DNA from: Echinostoma caproni
Taxonomy: Eukaryota > Platyhelminthes > Trematoda > Plagiorchiida > Echinostomatidae
Assembly (NCBI GenBank): GCA_900618425.1
Contig: UZAN01045488.1
Coordinates: 1 to 27,698, forward strand
Length of the DNA stretch: 27,698 nucleotides
Reading direction: 5' to 3'
Made by a program: the position numbers and the translations under genes. Positions 11,011-18,870 of the stretch are shown here, piece by piece; position 1 is the first letter of the stretch, and each line of letters begins with the position of its first letter. The notes beneath the pieces were generated by a model that worked only from the letters and a program-made list of their open reading frames with translations, made no database searches and was not told the origin of the DNA.

Positions 11011-11130
11011 ATCTCTTTTTACATTGTTATTTTAATTTTCTCCCTTGTTCCAAACTATACATTTTTTAACTGAAATGTGGGCTTCATGCTTGCAAAAGTT
11101 ATTACAATATAATATTATAATAATAATAGT

Positions 11131-11970
11131 TAAGCATTTTTATAGTTTAGTTCGCTAATAAAAACTGGTTCAGTGAAAACAACGTAGCCCATGAGATACG
11201 CCAAAAGGCTAGACGATACGAACGGTCAACTACGTAGCAAAAGATCACCACACTTTATCATTTATTGAACAAGCTTTACAAAATCCACATTTGTTCAAAA
11301 TAAAATGCTTTCCTACTGGTTAACCTGAGACTACTTCGAAACTTTTTGATCTAACTCGCCTACAGTGGTATGACTAAAGTTTGTGGCTAATGGATTGTGG
11401 GTTTTCGTCAAAGCTTGACGGAAAAGATGGCGTATTATTTTTATTATTGTTATTATTATTATTATTAGTAGTAGTAGTACCATCTGTCCGCTGTCGGTTT
11501 ATGTTGCAAGCGCGAAAATGATGCAGTTATTTCGTGACAAATCGATAGGCCAGTGGAGAAGAATAGGACAATTATTGAATGCTTATCAGCATTAGAAAAT
11601 GTTATGTCCACCCGAACGTTCCATTGGTCGATCTGCTAACCACATGTTTTCCGATCAACAGAATATCTTTTAACCCAAACTGAAGTAAGGTGAAGTTTCA
11701 ATCTTACTGACTGGCCTCCTCTCACTTTCCATATCTTATGAAATCCGTATTAATTTACCCATGAGTAAGATGCAAAAACTTGAATGAGGCGAACAGAGGA
11801 GCAGTATAGTAGCGTAACGCGGTATTTATGCCGTGCAGTCAGATCACAATTTCCCCATCCAAACTAATATGAGGGAGAAATCGTGTGTTTCTGTTTTGTA
11901 ACAAGAAATCTAATTATATCCATTCGTAAATATTATGACAGTGTGTAAATTCTGAAGACAACCAACAATT
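11131..11970. other. Downstream flank of the PLAC8 gene, no gene seen
   Basis: On the minus strand this is the region after the PLAC8 stop and probably contains its 3' untranslated region. Canonical AATAAA hexamers (minus) occur at 11440-11445, inside the TTA repeat about 525 bases past the stop, and at 11261-11266. None lies closer. Confidence 0.5.
11433..11480. repeat. (ATT)n / (TAG)n triplet repeat
   Basis: Imperfect ATT triplets followed by TAG triplets, about 48 bp. Confidence 0.9.
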
Positions 11971-12720
11971 TTATATATGAGCCGGAGCTGTTTGAGAAAC
12001 CGCGAATCCCAATGGAAGCTGTTGGCTGACAGTATATGGTGGTGGAACGCTTGGCATCATCGGTTGCTGCACAGACGGGTCCGTGGACGCGTACGGCATG
12101 GTCGGTGCCAGCAATGGGACACTGGGTCCGGGGACAGTAGTCGCTGCGGTTGCTGTCGGAACGGTAGTTGTCGACTGCGCAGCCCGATCCGTATTCAAGC
12201 TAATCACTCGGGATCCGAGACGAATGGAGAATCCGTTTGAGCCCTGGCCACCGGGAACCGCAGCTAGGGCACGTTGCTCCGCGTCTGCCTGTAATGCTTC
12301 CTGATTCAGAGTACACGGACAGCAAAACACATAGGCTAGAAGATCGCATAGCAAGTTTCCTCGGATTCGATATCGATTGCGCACACGTTCGCGAAAGAAA
12401 CAGCCCAACAGAATGTGGATTGGTACCAAGTACACATTGAGTAGTGTGAACACGTAGGCCACACAACAAAGCACATACGATTGACCAATCGCTTGTGCAG
12501 TAGCGCCAAATACCAGGCAGGGACAGAACCAAGACATAGCGAATAGACCACAGTCGGGTATGTCGAACAGACGCCATGTCCAGTTTTTCAGCGGAGTCAA
12601 AACCGGCACTGGACCGGGCTGTGTGGTGATCACCACAGTTGTCTGGGCTGTACCCAATGGTTGGGGTTGGCCGGGGACTGGTTGCGGCTGGACCGTATTC
12701 AGCGGATATTGCATCGCCAT
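11971..12720 (-). CDS. PLAC8-family cysteine-rich membrane protein
   Basis: A 249-residue intact protein. Residues 1-45 are Pro/Gln/Val-rich. The PLAC8 domain spans about 46-150: WTWRLFDIPDCGLFAMSWFC leads into CPCLVFG (66-72), a hydrophobic stretch 81-107, the basic RERVRNRYRIRGN (110-122) and CDLLAYVFCCPCTLNQEA (125-142). CPCL and CCPC near either end are the family hallmark. Residues 150-249 are Thr/Pro-rich and hold PPPY (226-229), a PPxY WW-domain ligand. PLAC8/cornifelin-like proteins sit at or near membranes and are linked to growth, lipid or ion handling in other organisms; the role here is not known. The start has A at -3 and G at +4. An acceptor-like TTCTACAG lies seven bases upstream, so a 5' untranslated exon or spliced leader is possible. 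The whole coding region is one exon. Frames on the other strand are shadows. Confidence 0.9.
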   Translation of the reverse strand: MAMQYPLNTVQPQPVPGQPQPLGTAQTTVVITTQPGPVPVLTPLKNWTWRLFDIPDCGLFAMSWFCPCLVFGATAQAIGQSYVLCCVAYVFTLLNVYLVPIHILLGCFFRERVRNRYRIRGNLLCDLLAYVFCCPCTLNQEALQADAEQRALAAVPGGQGSNGFSIRLGSRVISLNTDRAAQSTTTVPTATAATTVPGPSVPLLAPTMPYASTDPSVQQPMMPSVPPPYTVSQQLPLGFAVSQTAPAHI

Positions 12721-12727
12721 AGTCAGT

Positions 12728-12745
12728 CTGTAGAAGTTTGATAAA
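12728..12745 (-). promoter_or_regulatory. Possible splice or trans-splice acceptor before the PLAC8 start
   Basis: On the minus strand TTATCAAACTTCTACAG precedes ACTGACT-ATG. Flatworms trans-splice a spliced leader onto many mRNAs (established), so this AG could receive either a leader or an upstream 5' untranslated exon. The sequence cannot tell which. Confidence 0.35.
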
Positions 12746-13109
12746 GTGGAATAGATGGAACGGATGAACTGGCGTATCAGGTTAGCAACTGTGAGGACAT
12801 TACGTGTGATACATGGAAATTATATGGAGTGACGATCAATATTTTTAAACATATTATTTGCTAGTCCTGGATGAAATCAAAACTCAATCAAAAGACACCT
12901 GGCCTTGCGTTTATCTCATTATCGCTTCATTAGAAAAATATTAGAAGTTGTTCAATAACAGGAAATTGAACAGGAATATTTAGAGCAATCAATGGTGCCA
13001 ACGCAAAGAATTGTAAAATGAATGGTACAAATGGGTACAGATAAATAGAAAACGGAGAACAGAAAGAACAAACGAACAATTTTTGTTAATTTCACCGCAC
13101 CCATTTGGA
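12746..13109. other. Upstream flank of PLAC8, nothing recognised
   Basis: AT-rich, no open frame of protein-like composition, no repeat recognised. It separates the PLAC8 start from the RTE-like fragment and would hold a promoter if the gene has no distant 5' exon. Confidence 0.4.
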
Positions 13110-13990
13110 TATTTTATGTCCATCATAGAGAACAGGTTTCCAAGAAACAAACTGCATAACAATCGCGTCACTGGGCCATATCTCTTAGCTTCCCTAGCCA
13201 TCGGCAATTCTCATCCCTTGGGCCCCAGTCTGGAAGGTTAGCTGCACCAACCGAAACTATTGTTGAGGGTAACTTCTCCATAGTTCTACACCAGGTCATA
13301 AGCTGACCCCCTCTGCGCCTCTTCCAGCCTTGCCCAGCACACACAAAGAGAGTACAGAATGACAGACGAATGGCAGACATACGCAAAATATAATTGAGTC
13401 ATCGGAGGTGGTTGAAAGCGATTACCTCCTCTAAAGCATGACTATCACTAACCGACTAACAACAACAAAGTTCGTCACTGCACACACACGATGTTCCCAC
13501 CCAACCTGAGCAATGAATCGAAGGCATCGGTGGTTGAGAACAAAAATTCGACTAGCATCCTCAATCAAGGGAGGCCAAGTCTCCTAACCGGAAAGCGAAA
13601 CACTACGAACTATGGTGATGCCCAAACTTCCCTTAAGGGACAGTTTGGATGTCATGGTGGAGCCACAGATGTCGCAGGTTGGCAAAAGTTGCTCTAGCTA
13701 TCGTTATTCGTGATTTGATCTCTTCCCTAACATTACCCTCAGCTGCGACTAACCTCCCGGGCTACAAGAAGCTTTCAAATACCGCCAACTAAATACCACA
13801 AAGAGCGAGTGTAGGCACAGGATCTTGCCAGTCTTGCATAAGCAATATGTACGTGAACGATTCAAGCATATTCCATATTTGAACACCTCTACCGCCAAAC
13901 GGTTCAAAGCCTGTTGGGAACAACAACCGAGGAGAGGACCTAAAAGAACAGAACTTGCAGTTCTCTAACAGGATTCATTCCGCCACCCTT
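13110..13990 (-). mobile_element. RTE-like endonuclease-reverse transcriptase, 3' fragment
   Basis: Minus-strand reading gives the C-terminal third of a fluke-type reverse transcriptase in order. First is MQDWQDPVPTLALCG (about 13800-13850), then EGNVREEIKSRI and ARATFANLRHLW (about 13670-13740), a decayed cysteine/aromatic block, NHLR.LNYILRMS (about 13370-13420), and RRRGGQLMTWCRTM with LPDWGPRDENCRWL and LRDMAQ (13168-13340). These correspond to the connection and C-terminal blocks of RTE-like elements (family knowledge). Endonuclease and catalytic palm are absent or unrecognisable. Stops and frame changes are frequent. It is a different lineage from the CR1-type copies around it. Confidence 0.7.
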
Positions 13991-14130
13991 AAACAGAACC
14001 GGAAAGATCTTCGGAGCCCGACGTTTTTTTGATATCCCAGGACTTGGATCTCCTTGTGGATCTCCACCTCAGAAGATGGATCTATTTGGTTGGGTTGTGT
14101 TTAGACGAACCTATGCAAACAATTAACTCA

Positions 14131-14149
14131 TTTATTTACATTGTTTATT
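14131..14149 (-). terminator. Two minus-strand AATAAA signals
   Basis: AATAAA on the minus strand at 14144-14149 and 14131-14136, about 175 bases past the stop of the candidate terminal exon 14323-14487. A doubled canonical signal at this distance suits a real 3' end. Confidence 0.4.
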
Positions 14150-14322
14150 CAGATATCACTAGCATTACAGAAATCGTTACAAAGTAAGTTCCTCGGACTA
14201 CCAGTGTTCTGTTTGGTTTGAATAATCTACTCATCGAGTGATCGTTTCCGTTACACACTTGATGTATTCCATCACGGTTCTGCTCATGCTATGAACGGAG
14301 TAGCATTGCGCTTGTCACGTTT

Positions 14323-14487
14323 CTAGGTGGCGAAAAGATTAACTGTCGCCGAATTAGTTGCCAGCCTTGAATGGGCCTGGTTCATACCCACCGAATAAGC
14401 TATCTTCAGAGGAGTAGAAGTAGTACTGGTGGATGTGGTGGATTTTTGCTTAGAAATCATCCCTCCCCCATAGAACGCGGAATGTTT
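14323..14487 (-). CDS. Candidate terminal exon of a small unknown protein
   Basis: A strong acceptor, CACACGGCTGTTTTCAG, ends at 14488. The next 54 codons run in phase 0 to TAG at 14323-14325. The translation starts KHSAFYGGGMISKQK, has a Ser/Thr run (STTSTSTTSTPLK) and ends NSATVNLFAT. Two AATAAA signals follow about 175 bases on. The exon phase matches the donor of the candidate exon at 17208-17393, so together they would give 116 residues across a 2.7-kb intron. That intron would contain the hammerhead SINE and a CR1-type copy, both on the opposite strand. No homologue recognised; a join is inference. Confidence 0.35.
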   Translation of the reverse strand, partial: KHSAFYGGGMISKQKSTTSTSTTSTPLKIAYSVGMNQAHSRLATNSATVNLFAT

Positions 14488-15179
14488 CTGAAAACAGCCG
14501 TGTGGCATAACAAATTTGACGATTAATTACTAATAAGGTCACTGTACTGTTCCACCTGTTCACCACTACTTTCCAAAAGAAGCGAAGGAACCGGACTGCT
14601 GAGGAATGATTTGCCTGGAACAACCCCGTTGATTTGCAGGTAGCATTCAGATGTGTAAAAGCCAGAGGTCTAGTTTCAACTAAAAAGGCTGGCAGTGCTG
14701 GGTATACCACCATTTACAACTCTATTTCCGAGAATCTTCGTGCCTCATTGCGATCCATGGAGTGGGCTCAAACCTGGAGTAGATCACATTAGAGCAGGCT
14801 AAGAACCGTTAGGCCATGCAATAGATAACCTATCTGGTACTGGATGGAGTGATAGAACACAGGCAATAACAATAACGATTAAATTATTTTTACGATAACT
14901 ACGGCCAATAAAATGCATTTGTAACGCTTCATATTTACAGTACTATATCATTATTCGCCAGTGTTTGGAGTCGAACAAACCTCCAGAGCAGTCGGACTTA
15001 TCCGCTGAGGTTGCGCGTCGTTCAGTGTTGGCGTAGATATTCGTAAAGGATTTAATAGTGGCTGCACAGGGAAAACACATATTTGTTTATTGTATAATCG
15101 ATTACATGCATGTAATAATACAGTAGCGTTATAACCCGACTTTCTTTTGGTCTGCCTTTGATTTCTGATTACACTTTAG
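14488..15179. other. No firm gene; one weak plus-strand exon pattern
   Basis: An acceptor-like ATTATTCGCCAG at about 14955-14966 opens a short plus-strand segment beginning CLESNKPPEQSDLSAEVARR, with GC|GTAGAT near 15030 as a possible donor. Its phase does not match the best frame of the exon candidate at 15180. An 87-codon minus-strand frame at 14450-14713 has no splice support. The end is a pyrimidine-rich acceptor at 15178-15179. Confidence 0.3.
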
Positions 15180-15322
15180 TTCGGGTGGAGTCCTTCGGCG
15201 CGCAGCACGACCAGCTGAAATTCCTATTACAAATGCTGAACATCGCACATCATGAGTGTCATTCGGTGTTTGATCTCAAAGATCCCCGTCTAGCTCAAAA
15301 AAGAACAGGTTCGATCCGCGTG
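15180..15322 (+). CDS. Candidate internal exon, unknown protein
   Basis: The acceptor region GCCTTTGATTTCTGATTACACTTTAG is followed by 143 bases open in one frame. The product contains RVESFGAQHDQLKFLLQMLN and then IAHHECHSVFDLKDPRLA, an amphipathic, protein-like stretch that would suit a helical domain. I could not assign a family. A donor at GCGTG|GTAACC (15323) or AACAG|GTTCGA (15309) would close it; otherwise the frame stops at 15332-15334. The end overlaps a perfect B-box-like GGTTCGATCC, so part may be repeat-derived. It lies within the intron proposed for the minus-strand gene, so at most one of these models may be right. Confidence 0.3.
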
Positions 15323-15429
15323 GTAACCGGGTGATGGTGGTGATGGCCTTATTCAGTGGCTGGTCAGCGGGAGTTCATGTGCCAAGCGATAAACCGTCTC
15401 GTCCTCAGTCACCACCGTTGGTCGTCCCA

Positions 15430-15600
15430 GACCTCTTGGTCAGTGAAGTAATATGTATCCCAGTTGGGTTGGATTCGCACTGCTGATGAGACCCAACCAA
15501 GTCGAAACAGCTGTCCAGTGCTTCCTAGCCTTTCAGTTCACGCTTCATTTGCTATATACTCGACGAAAACACCTTTGAAATTGAAACAAATCTTCTATTA
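15430..15600 (+). mobile_element. tRNA-derived SINE with hammerhead ribozyme, copy 1
   Basis: TTGGTCAGTGAAGTAATATG matches the tRNA A-box region of the second SINE copy (minus strand, 18150-18356). The middle, including the B box, is deleted, and the match resumes at CCCAGTTGGGT, the ribozyme and the downstream body (CTTCCTAGCCTTTCAGTTCA... CTTCATTT). The architecture of a tRNA-like promoter followed at once by a hammerhead is that of the schistosome Sm-alpha SINEs (established). The promoter is degenerate here, so autonomous pol III transcription is unlikely; readthrough could still supply the RNA. Confidence 0.75.
15477..15521 (+). ncRNA. Minimal type I hammerhead ribozyme, intact core
   Basis: Stem I is GCACTG (15477-15482) with CAGTGC (15516-15521), six perfect pairs. 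The core CTGATGA is at 15483-15489. Stem II is GAC/GTC around CCAACCAA (15490-15503), and GAAA is at 15504-15507. Stem III is the self-complementary CAGCTG (15508-15513), then TC (15514-15515). All conserved core bases are present (C3, U4, G5, A6, G8, A9, G12, A13, A14, the A15.1-U16.1 pair and C17). Cleavage is predicted after C 15515. Stem III can form only one to two pairs within one molecule but eight (ACAGCTGT) between two. That matches minimal hammerheads reported in animal retroelements to work as dimers. Confidence 0.85.
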
Positions 15601-15759
15601 TTCACTTGCACTATGTATCCATTCACAATCAGCCACCGTGACCTAGGGACGCACCCGGTCGCGTAAAGAACCACAGTTTGTTGACTTGAAGTTGCCGAAT
15701 AGTGCAGTAGTCAAATAATTGCACACACACACACGTAATAGAGTTTACATGTAATGAGC
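15601..15759. other. Short non-coding gap with (CA)n
   Basis: Between the SINE and retrotransposon copy 3. It contains a 13-bp CA run at 15722-15734 and nothing else recognised. Confidence 0.5.
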
Positions 15760-16140
15760 ATACTGACCACGGTAGTATTCATAGCTGAACAGTTTGGTTT
15801 AAATAAGGGCGTTGATCAGTTCTCCAGCACATACTACTTGTCACTGATTCATTTCACAGATTGACTAAACCGCCCAGACAACCCTCAAAACGTGTGATAG
15901 CCTTAACAGAACTAATTTGATTGCATCTAAACTGACCAAAATTTTAAGTATACTGATGATATTGCCATCTCTGTTTCGCTTTATAATCAATCAGAACTGG
16001 CAGCACATAACACACAAACCAATCCCACCTCGTTTCATATTCCACTTCATCCGGTCTTAATCCGAATCCCAGAAAATGCTTCAAATGTATTTTTACTTTA
16101 AACCGTTCCTCATCACCCTCCGACAATGAACCGATTCAAG

Positions 16141-16710
16141 GAAAGTCAATTATCAAGATCATTCATGTGAAGTACTTAGGTGTCACACTTGAACTTAACC
16201 TTCGATTGTCTTTGCATACCCAAACGATTGTTCGCAAGCTCAAAGTTCTCTCCTTTCAGATGAGAAAACTGCACCTTTTCTATTCTGATTTTTCGATGAT
16301 AGAAGCATTTGTTCAACAATGTGTTCTTCCCTTTACTCCTTCCCTGTAATTTCCCCAAGTATGCCGAAGGCCGATTTCAAGTTGCTGAGGCGTGACCTCT
16401 CAATGATCAGCCATAACTTCCAAGTTTCGCTGTCCGTTCTGATTGACAATATGCGCAATGCTCATAGTGATGCGTGCTTGAAGTTTGCTGACAATATCCT
16501 ATCCGATTGCGTCCATCCTCTGTACACACTGACTTGTGCCCATGTAAATCCCACCTCTCCTCCGTTTCTAAATACAAACTTATCCTATCTTGGATATTTG
16601 GATACATAAACTGTTTGCTGTCTTACCTTGCCCGTGTACAGACTGACAAGAAAAGTGTTCATTCTGAGCTTTCGATTGCACTTAGTAGGTTATTCATGTT
16701 TTTGCACGTT
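16141..16710 (+). pseudogene. Reverse transcriptase C-terminal pseudogene of copy 3
   Basis: Open pieces at 16167-16349 and 16319-16609 follow one another by frameshift. They read the region downstream of the palm: the YLGV block, a Leu/Lys-rich thumb, then the LLRRDLSMIS block that matches LLRSGLNITS in copy 2. A SDACLKFADNILSDCVHPLY stretch lies in the tail. It is 3' of the catalytic box and cannot act alone. Antisense frames of 60-66 codons over the same bases are shadows. Confidence 0.65.
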
Positions 16711-16962
16711 TGATATCCCACGCTTCTCGCTTTTTTGCCAGTATTGTGACGGTGATCTCTTTCTGATAGAATGCTTGTATATAACTTACTAAAGCTTCAA
16801 TATAATACACTACACTTTGTTCAATTACAATACAATGCAGGACACATTTACGTGAAGGTGTGACTAATGACACCAGAGAGGTTGGATCGCCCCCCCATCC
16901 ATCCAGAAAAGCATTTTGAGTTCCTAAACATCATACATCGCCCTACACAATCGTAATACTTG

Positions 16963-16974
16963 CTTGACTTGACT
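16963..16974 (+). repeat. TTGAC-type 3' terminal repeat of copy 3
   Basis: CTTGACTTGACT marks the 3' end, matching the tail of copy 1 at 4644-4665. Confidence 0.6.
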
Positions 16975-17207
16975 AAACGCTCAACAATACGATACATATA
17001 GTCTTGTGATCATAATAACACCGTAGATGATTCGATTTTACTTAGAGTGGTGAAATTCGTAACTTGTATGATAAACAATAGAACTCTATATACACAATCA
17101 CACCGTACATTGATTATCACTATCCAGAGCTAATGATTTAAACAATTGAATTATACAACAATATTTGTTCCATAGTACATGTCAAGAAATCATAACGGAA
17201 TACTTAC

Positions 17208-17393
17208 CAAATTCTGGCCCAATGTCCGTCTGAGGTGTAATAGTTGTGGCAAACTGTTTCCGTCAGTGAGACAGCGATTTGGATGGCCTGTGCAAAAGCA
17301 GCTGGATGGACAAAGGTCATCGAACAAATCGTTTTCGGAAAAATCGATAAGTAACAGTCTGACTGGCTGTTTCGCGAAATTAGTTCTTTCCAT
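17208..17393 (-). CDS. Candidate first coding exon, small cysteine-containing protein
   Basis: ATG at 17393 (CTCAG-ATG-G context, in-frame TGA upstream) opens 62 codons ending exactly at TTG|GTAAGTAT, a near-perfect splice donor, in phase 0. The product begins MERTNFAKQPVRLLLIDFS and contains DDLCPSSCFCTGHPNRC, four cysteines in about 13 residues, then HLRRTLGQNL. The best partner is the phase-0 terminal exon at 14323-14487. An alternative frame from ATG 17425 is also open to the donor but would leave two spare bases and reach a stop early in that exon. No family recognised. Confidence 0.35.
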
Positions 17394-18149
17394 CTGAGCT
17401 GTTCGATTTCAAACAGATGAAGCATCGTACACGATTTGATTGTTAGTCATTATCATTCCACCAGATTAAATGCGTACCAATTGGACTGATGACGTCATAG
17501 TTACTTCGCTTGTTGGTTTGTGTTGCCTTATATTGATTTTCCGAGCCAATTACAATCGCATGCTGAACGAATTCGCAACTAAACGTCGATTAAGTTGATC
17601 GGCTGTACCGGGCTCGGTCAGTGACCTCAATTAGTGGCCGTTATTCACTAAAACAGTGCTTTGTTAAATTTTTCGCAGTGATACTTTTGAAATTTTTCGT
17701 TTTCTTTGCTACACTTGTGTCTCATTCCACCATTATATATGGATGGTTGCATGCTTTTGGACTTTAGTTGCTAACACTGTGTGGTTGAAAGTGTATCATC
17801 ATTAGTTGTAATCTAATAATATCAAATAAAGTCAAATCAGTTAGTTCGTTCGTTTATTCACCCCCAGACGAGTGCACCATCAAAAGTAATGTGAAACGAG
17901 GAAGTAAATTTTAAGTAAATGTATACATCGGTTCAGGGCTGACGAGCTCAGTCAGCCACGTCAACACATAACTCGTCAGGTAAGGAATGCGTTAGGCTGG
18001 CGATGAGCAGCTGCTTTGTCTTCAGTCAGTACAATCAATAGCTGTGAGGCGCTGCTGTACTTGTTGTCTTTTGACAAGCACAAACTGATACACACTGACG
18101 TGTGTTCAACAGTCAACTTGTGGTGTAACATCATCTTTGTGGATCTGTT
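17394..18149. other. No gene seen
   Basis: If the candidate exon at 17208-17393 is real, this is its 5' flank on the minus strand. It has no long open frame, no recognised repeat, and one AATAAA on the plus strand at 17824-17829 not tied to any gene here. Confidence 0.45.
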
Positions 18150-18356
18150 TATATGGGAGGAATTTGAGAGTTGATTTGATTAGATAATGAATTCTTCGTG
18201 TAAATGAGGTGTGAGCTGCAAAGCTGGGAAGCACCGGATAGCTGTTTCGACCTGGTTGGGCCTCATTAGCAGTGGGCAAATCCATCGACCTAACTGGGAA
18301 TCGAACCATGGACCTCACAGGTAGAACGTAAGCATACTACTCACTGGGCCACGGAG
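18150..18356 (-). mobile_element. tRNA-derived SINE with hammerhead-like region, copy 2
   Basis: Reading the minus strand, the A box TGGCCCAGTGAG (18340-18351) and the B box GGTTCGATTCC (18297-18307) lie about 33 bases apart and match the pol III internal promoter consensus closely. The hammerhead-like region follows at once, then the body with TGCTTCCCAGCTTTGCAGCTC and CACCTCATTT shared with copy 1. The 3' end is not sharply defined. Copy 2 therefore keeps the promoter that copy 1 lost. An ATG-containing frame across it (18106-18318) is not a gene. Confidence 0.75.
18232..18274 (-). ncRNA. Decayed hammerhead ribozyme in SINE copy 2
   Basis: Minus-strand order: CACTG, CTAATGA, stem II GGCC-CAACCA-GGTC, GAAA, CAGCTA, TC, CGGTG. 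Stem I still pairs over five positions with one G-T wobble, and stem II has four pairs, one more than copy 1. The core reads CTAATGA, so the essential G5 is A. The stem III palindrome is broken (CAGCTA for CAGCTG). G5 changes abolish hammerhead cleavage in studied ribozymes, so this copy should be inactive. Confidence 0.75.
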
Positions 18357-18595
18357 AATCTGATCCGACCATTTTTTATTTGGAATATACACAATAGAGC
18401 GTAATCCATCTTGTCGCGGGCCACGGACATCGCTCATCTCAGCACTAGCCTCCGGTTGGAAACTTTCGAAACCTGACTACATTCGGTTTAAATGTAAATC
18501 AGAAATAATGCAAGGGAACAGTATAGCAAATGGGGTAGAATGTAGGCATGCACAAAATAGGGGTGGAGGAATCAAGATAAACCGAGAGACATGCA
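18357..18595. other. No feature seen
   Basis: Short non-coding stretch between SINE copy 2 and the 107-bp repeat. Confidence 0.4.
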
Positions 18596-18702
18596 CATAG
18601 ATTTCGAACATTTATTGTACTTTCATCTCGTCCATGTTCTCTTTGCCCTTCTTCGTTTTTGAGCACTGGAGGCAGTTGCTTTAGCACGGAGTCCACCAAG
18701 TT
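18596..18702. repeat. Exact 107-bp direct repeat, copy A
   Basis: All 107 bases equal those at 20456-20562, in the same orientation, exactly 1,860 bases apart; flanks differ on both sides. On the minus strand it contains AATAAA about 15 bases before its end and an open frame of about 33 codons beginning NLVDSVLKQLPPVLKNEEGQ. This looks like a copied mRNA 3' end, a terminal direct repeat of a short element, or an assembly artefact. Confidence 0.95.
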
Positions 18703-18870
18703 TTGGCATTGTAAGAAAACTGTAGAGATTCTTGGTTTAAGATACTCCTCACCAAGGGAATTCACTTTGCAAACTGTACGGACTCACCGTTGATTAACGC
18801 GCAAGTTACACTCTATTCCTGATAAGCATTCATCAGTAGCAAGTGAGAATAGGACGCCGCTATATTTTCA

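Larger units (their letters stand above)
8240..11130 (+). mobile_element. CR1/Jockey-type non-LTR retrotransposon copy 2, near full length
   Basis: The order is apurinic-type endonuclease (about 8440-9070), linker, reverse transcriptase (about 9600-10300) and C-terminal region (about 10470-11010), then a 3' untranslated region ending in an AT-rich ATTATAATAATAATAG tail near 11107-11130. The single long protein fits the second ORF of CR1/Jockey elements. The 5' end is uncertain. It is the most complete of the retrotransposon copies in the window, but several frame changes and stops mean it is dead as a protein source. An N lies at 10364, in a messy part. Confidence 0.8.
15760..16974 (+). mobile_element. 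CR1/Jockey-type non-LTR retrotransposon copy 3, 5'-truncated
   Basis: It begins at a motif-B remnant (KGVDQFSS, about 15806) and carries KYTDDIAISVSLYNQ with YTDD at 15949-15960. It then has a VKYLGVTLE block (about 16168) and a thumb region with RKLKVLSFQMRKLHLFY and VLPFTPS, followed by KADFKLLRRDLSMIS. The C-terminal region fades after about 16610. The 3' untranslated region ends in CTTGACTTGACT (16963-16974), shared with element 1. Frame shifts occur near 15990-16140 and 16340. Both catalytic aspartates of the YxDD box survive, but the protein is truncated and broken. Confidence 0.7.

Noticed and set aside
11977..12577. Open frames of 67-125 codons on both strands over the PLAC8 gene
   Set aside because: Shadow frames of the PLAC8 coding sequence, which has the recognisable cysteine motifs.
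15944..16126. Minus-strand 60-codon frame of charged, protein-like composition
   Set aside because: Antisense to the reverse-transcriptase copy 3 sequence, including its YTDD box.
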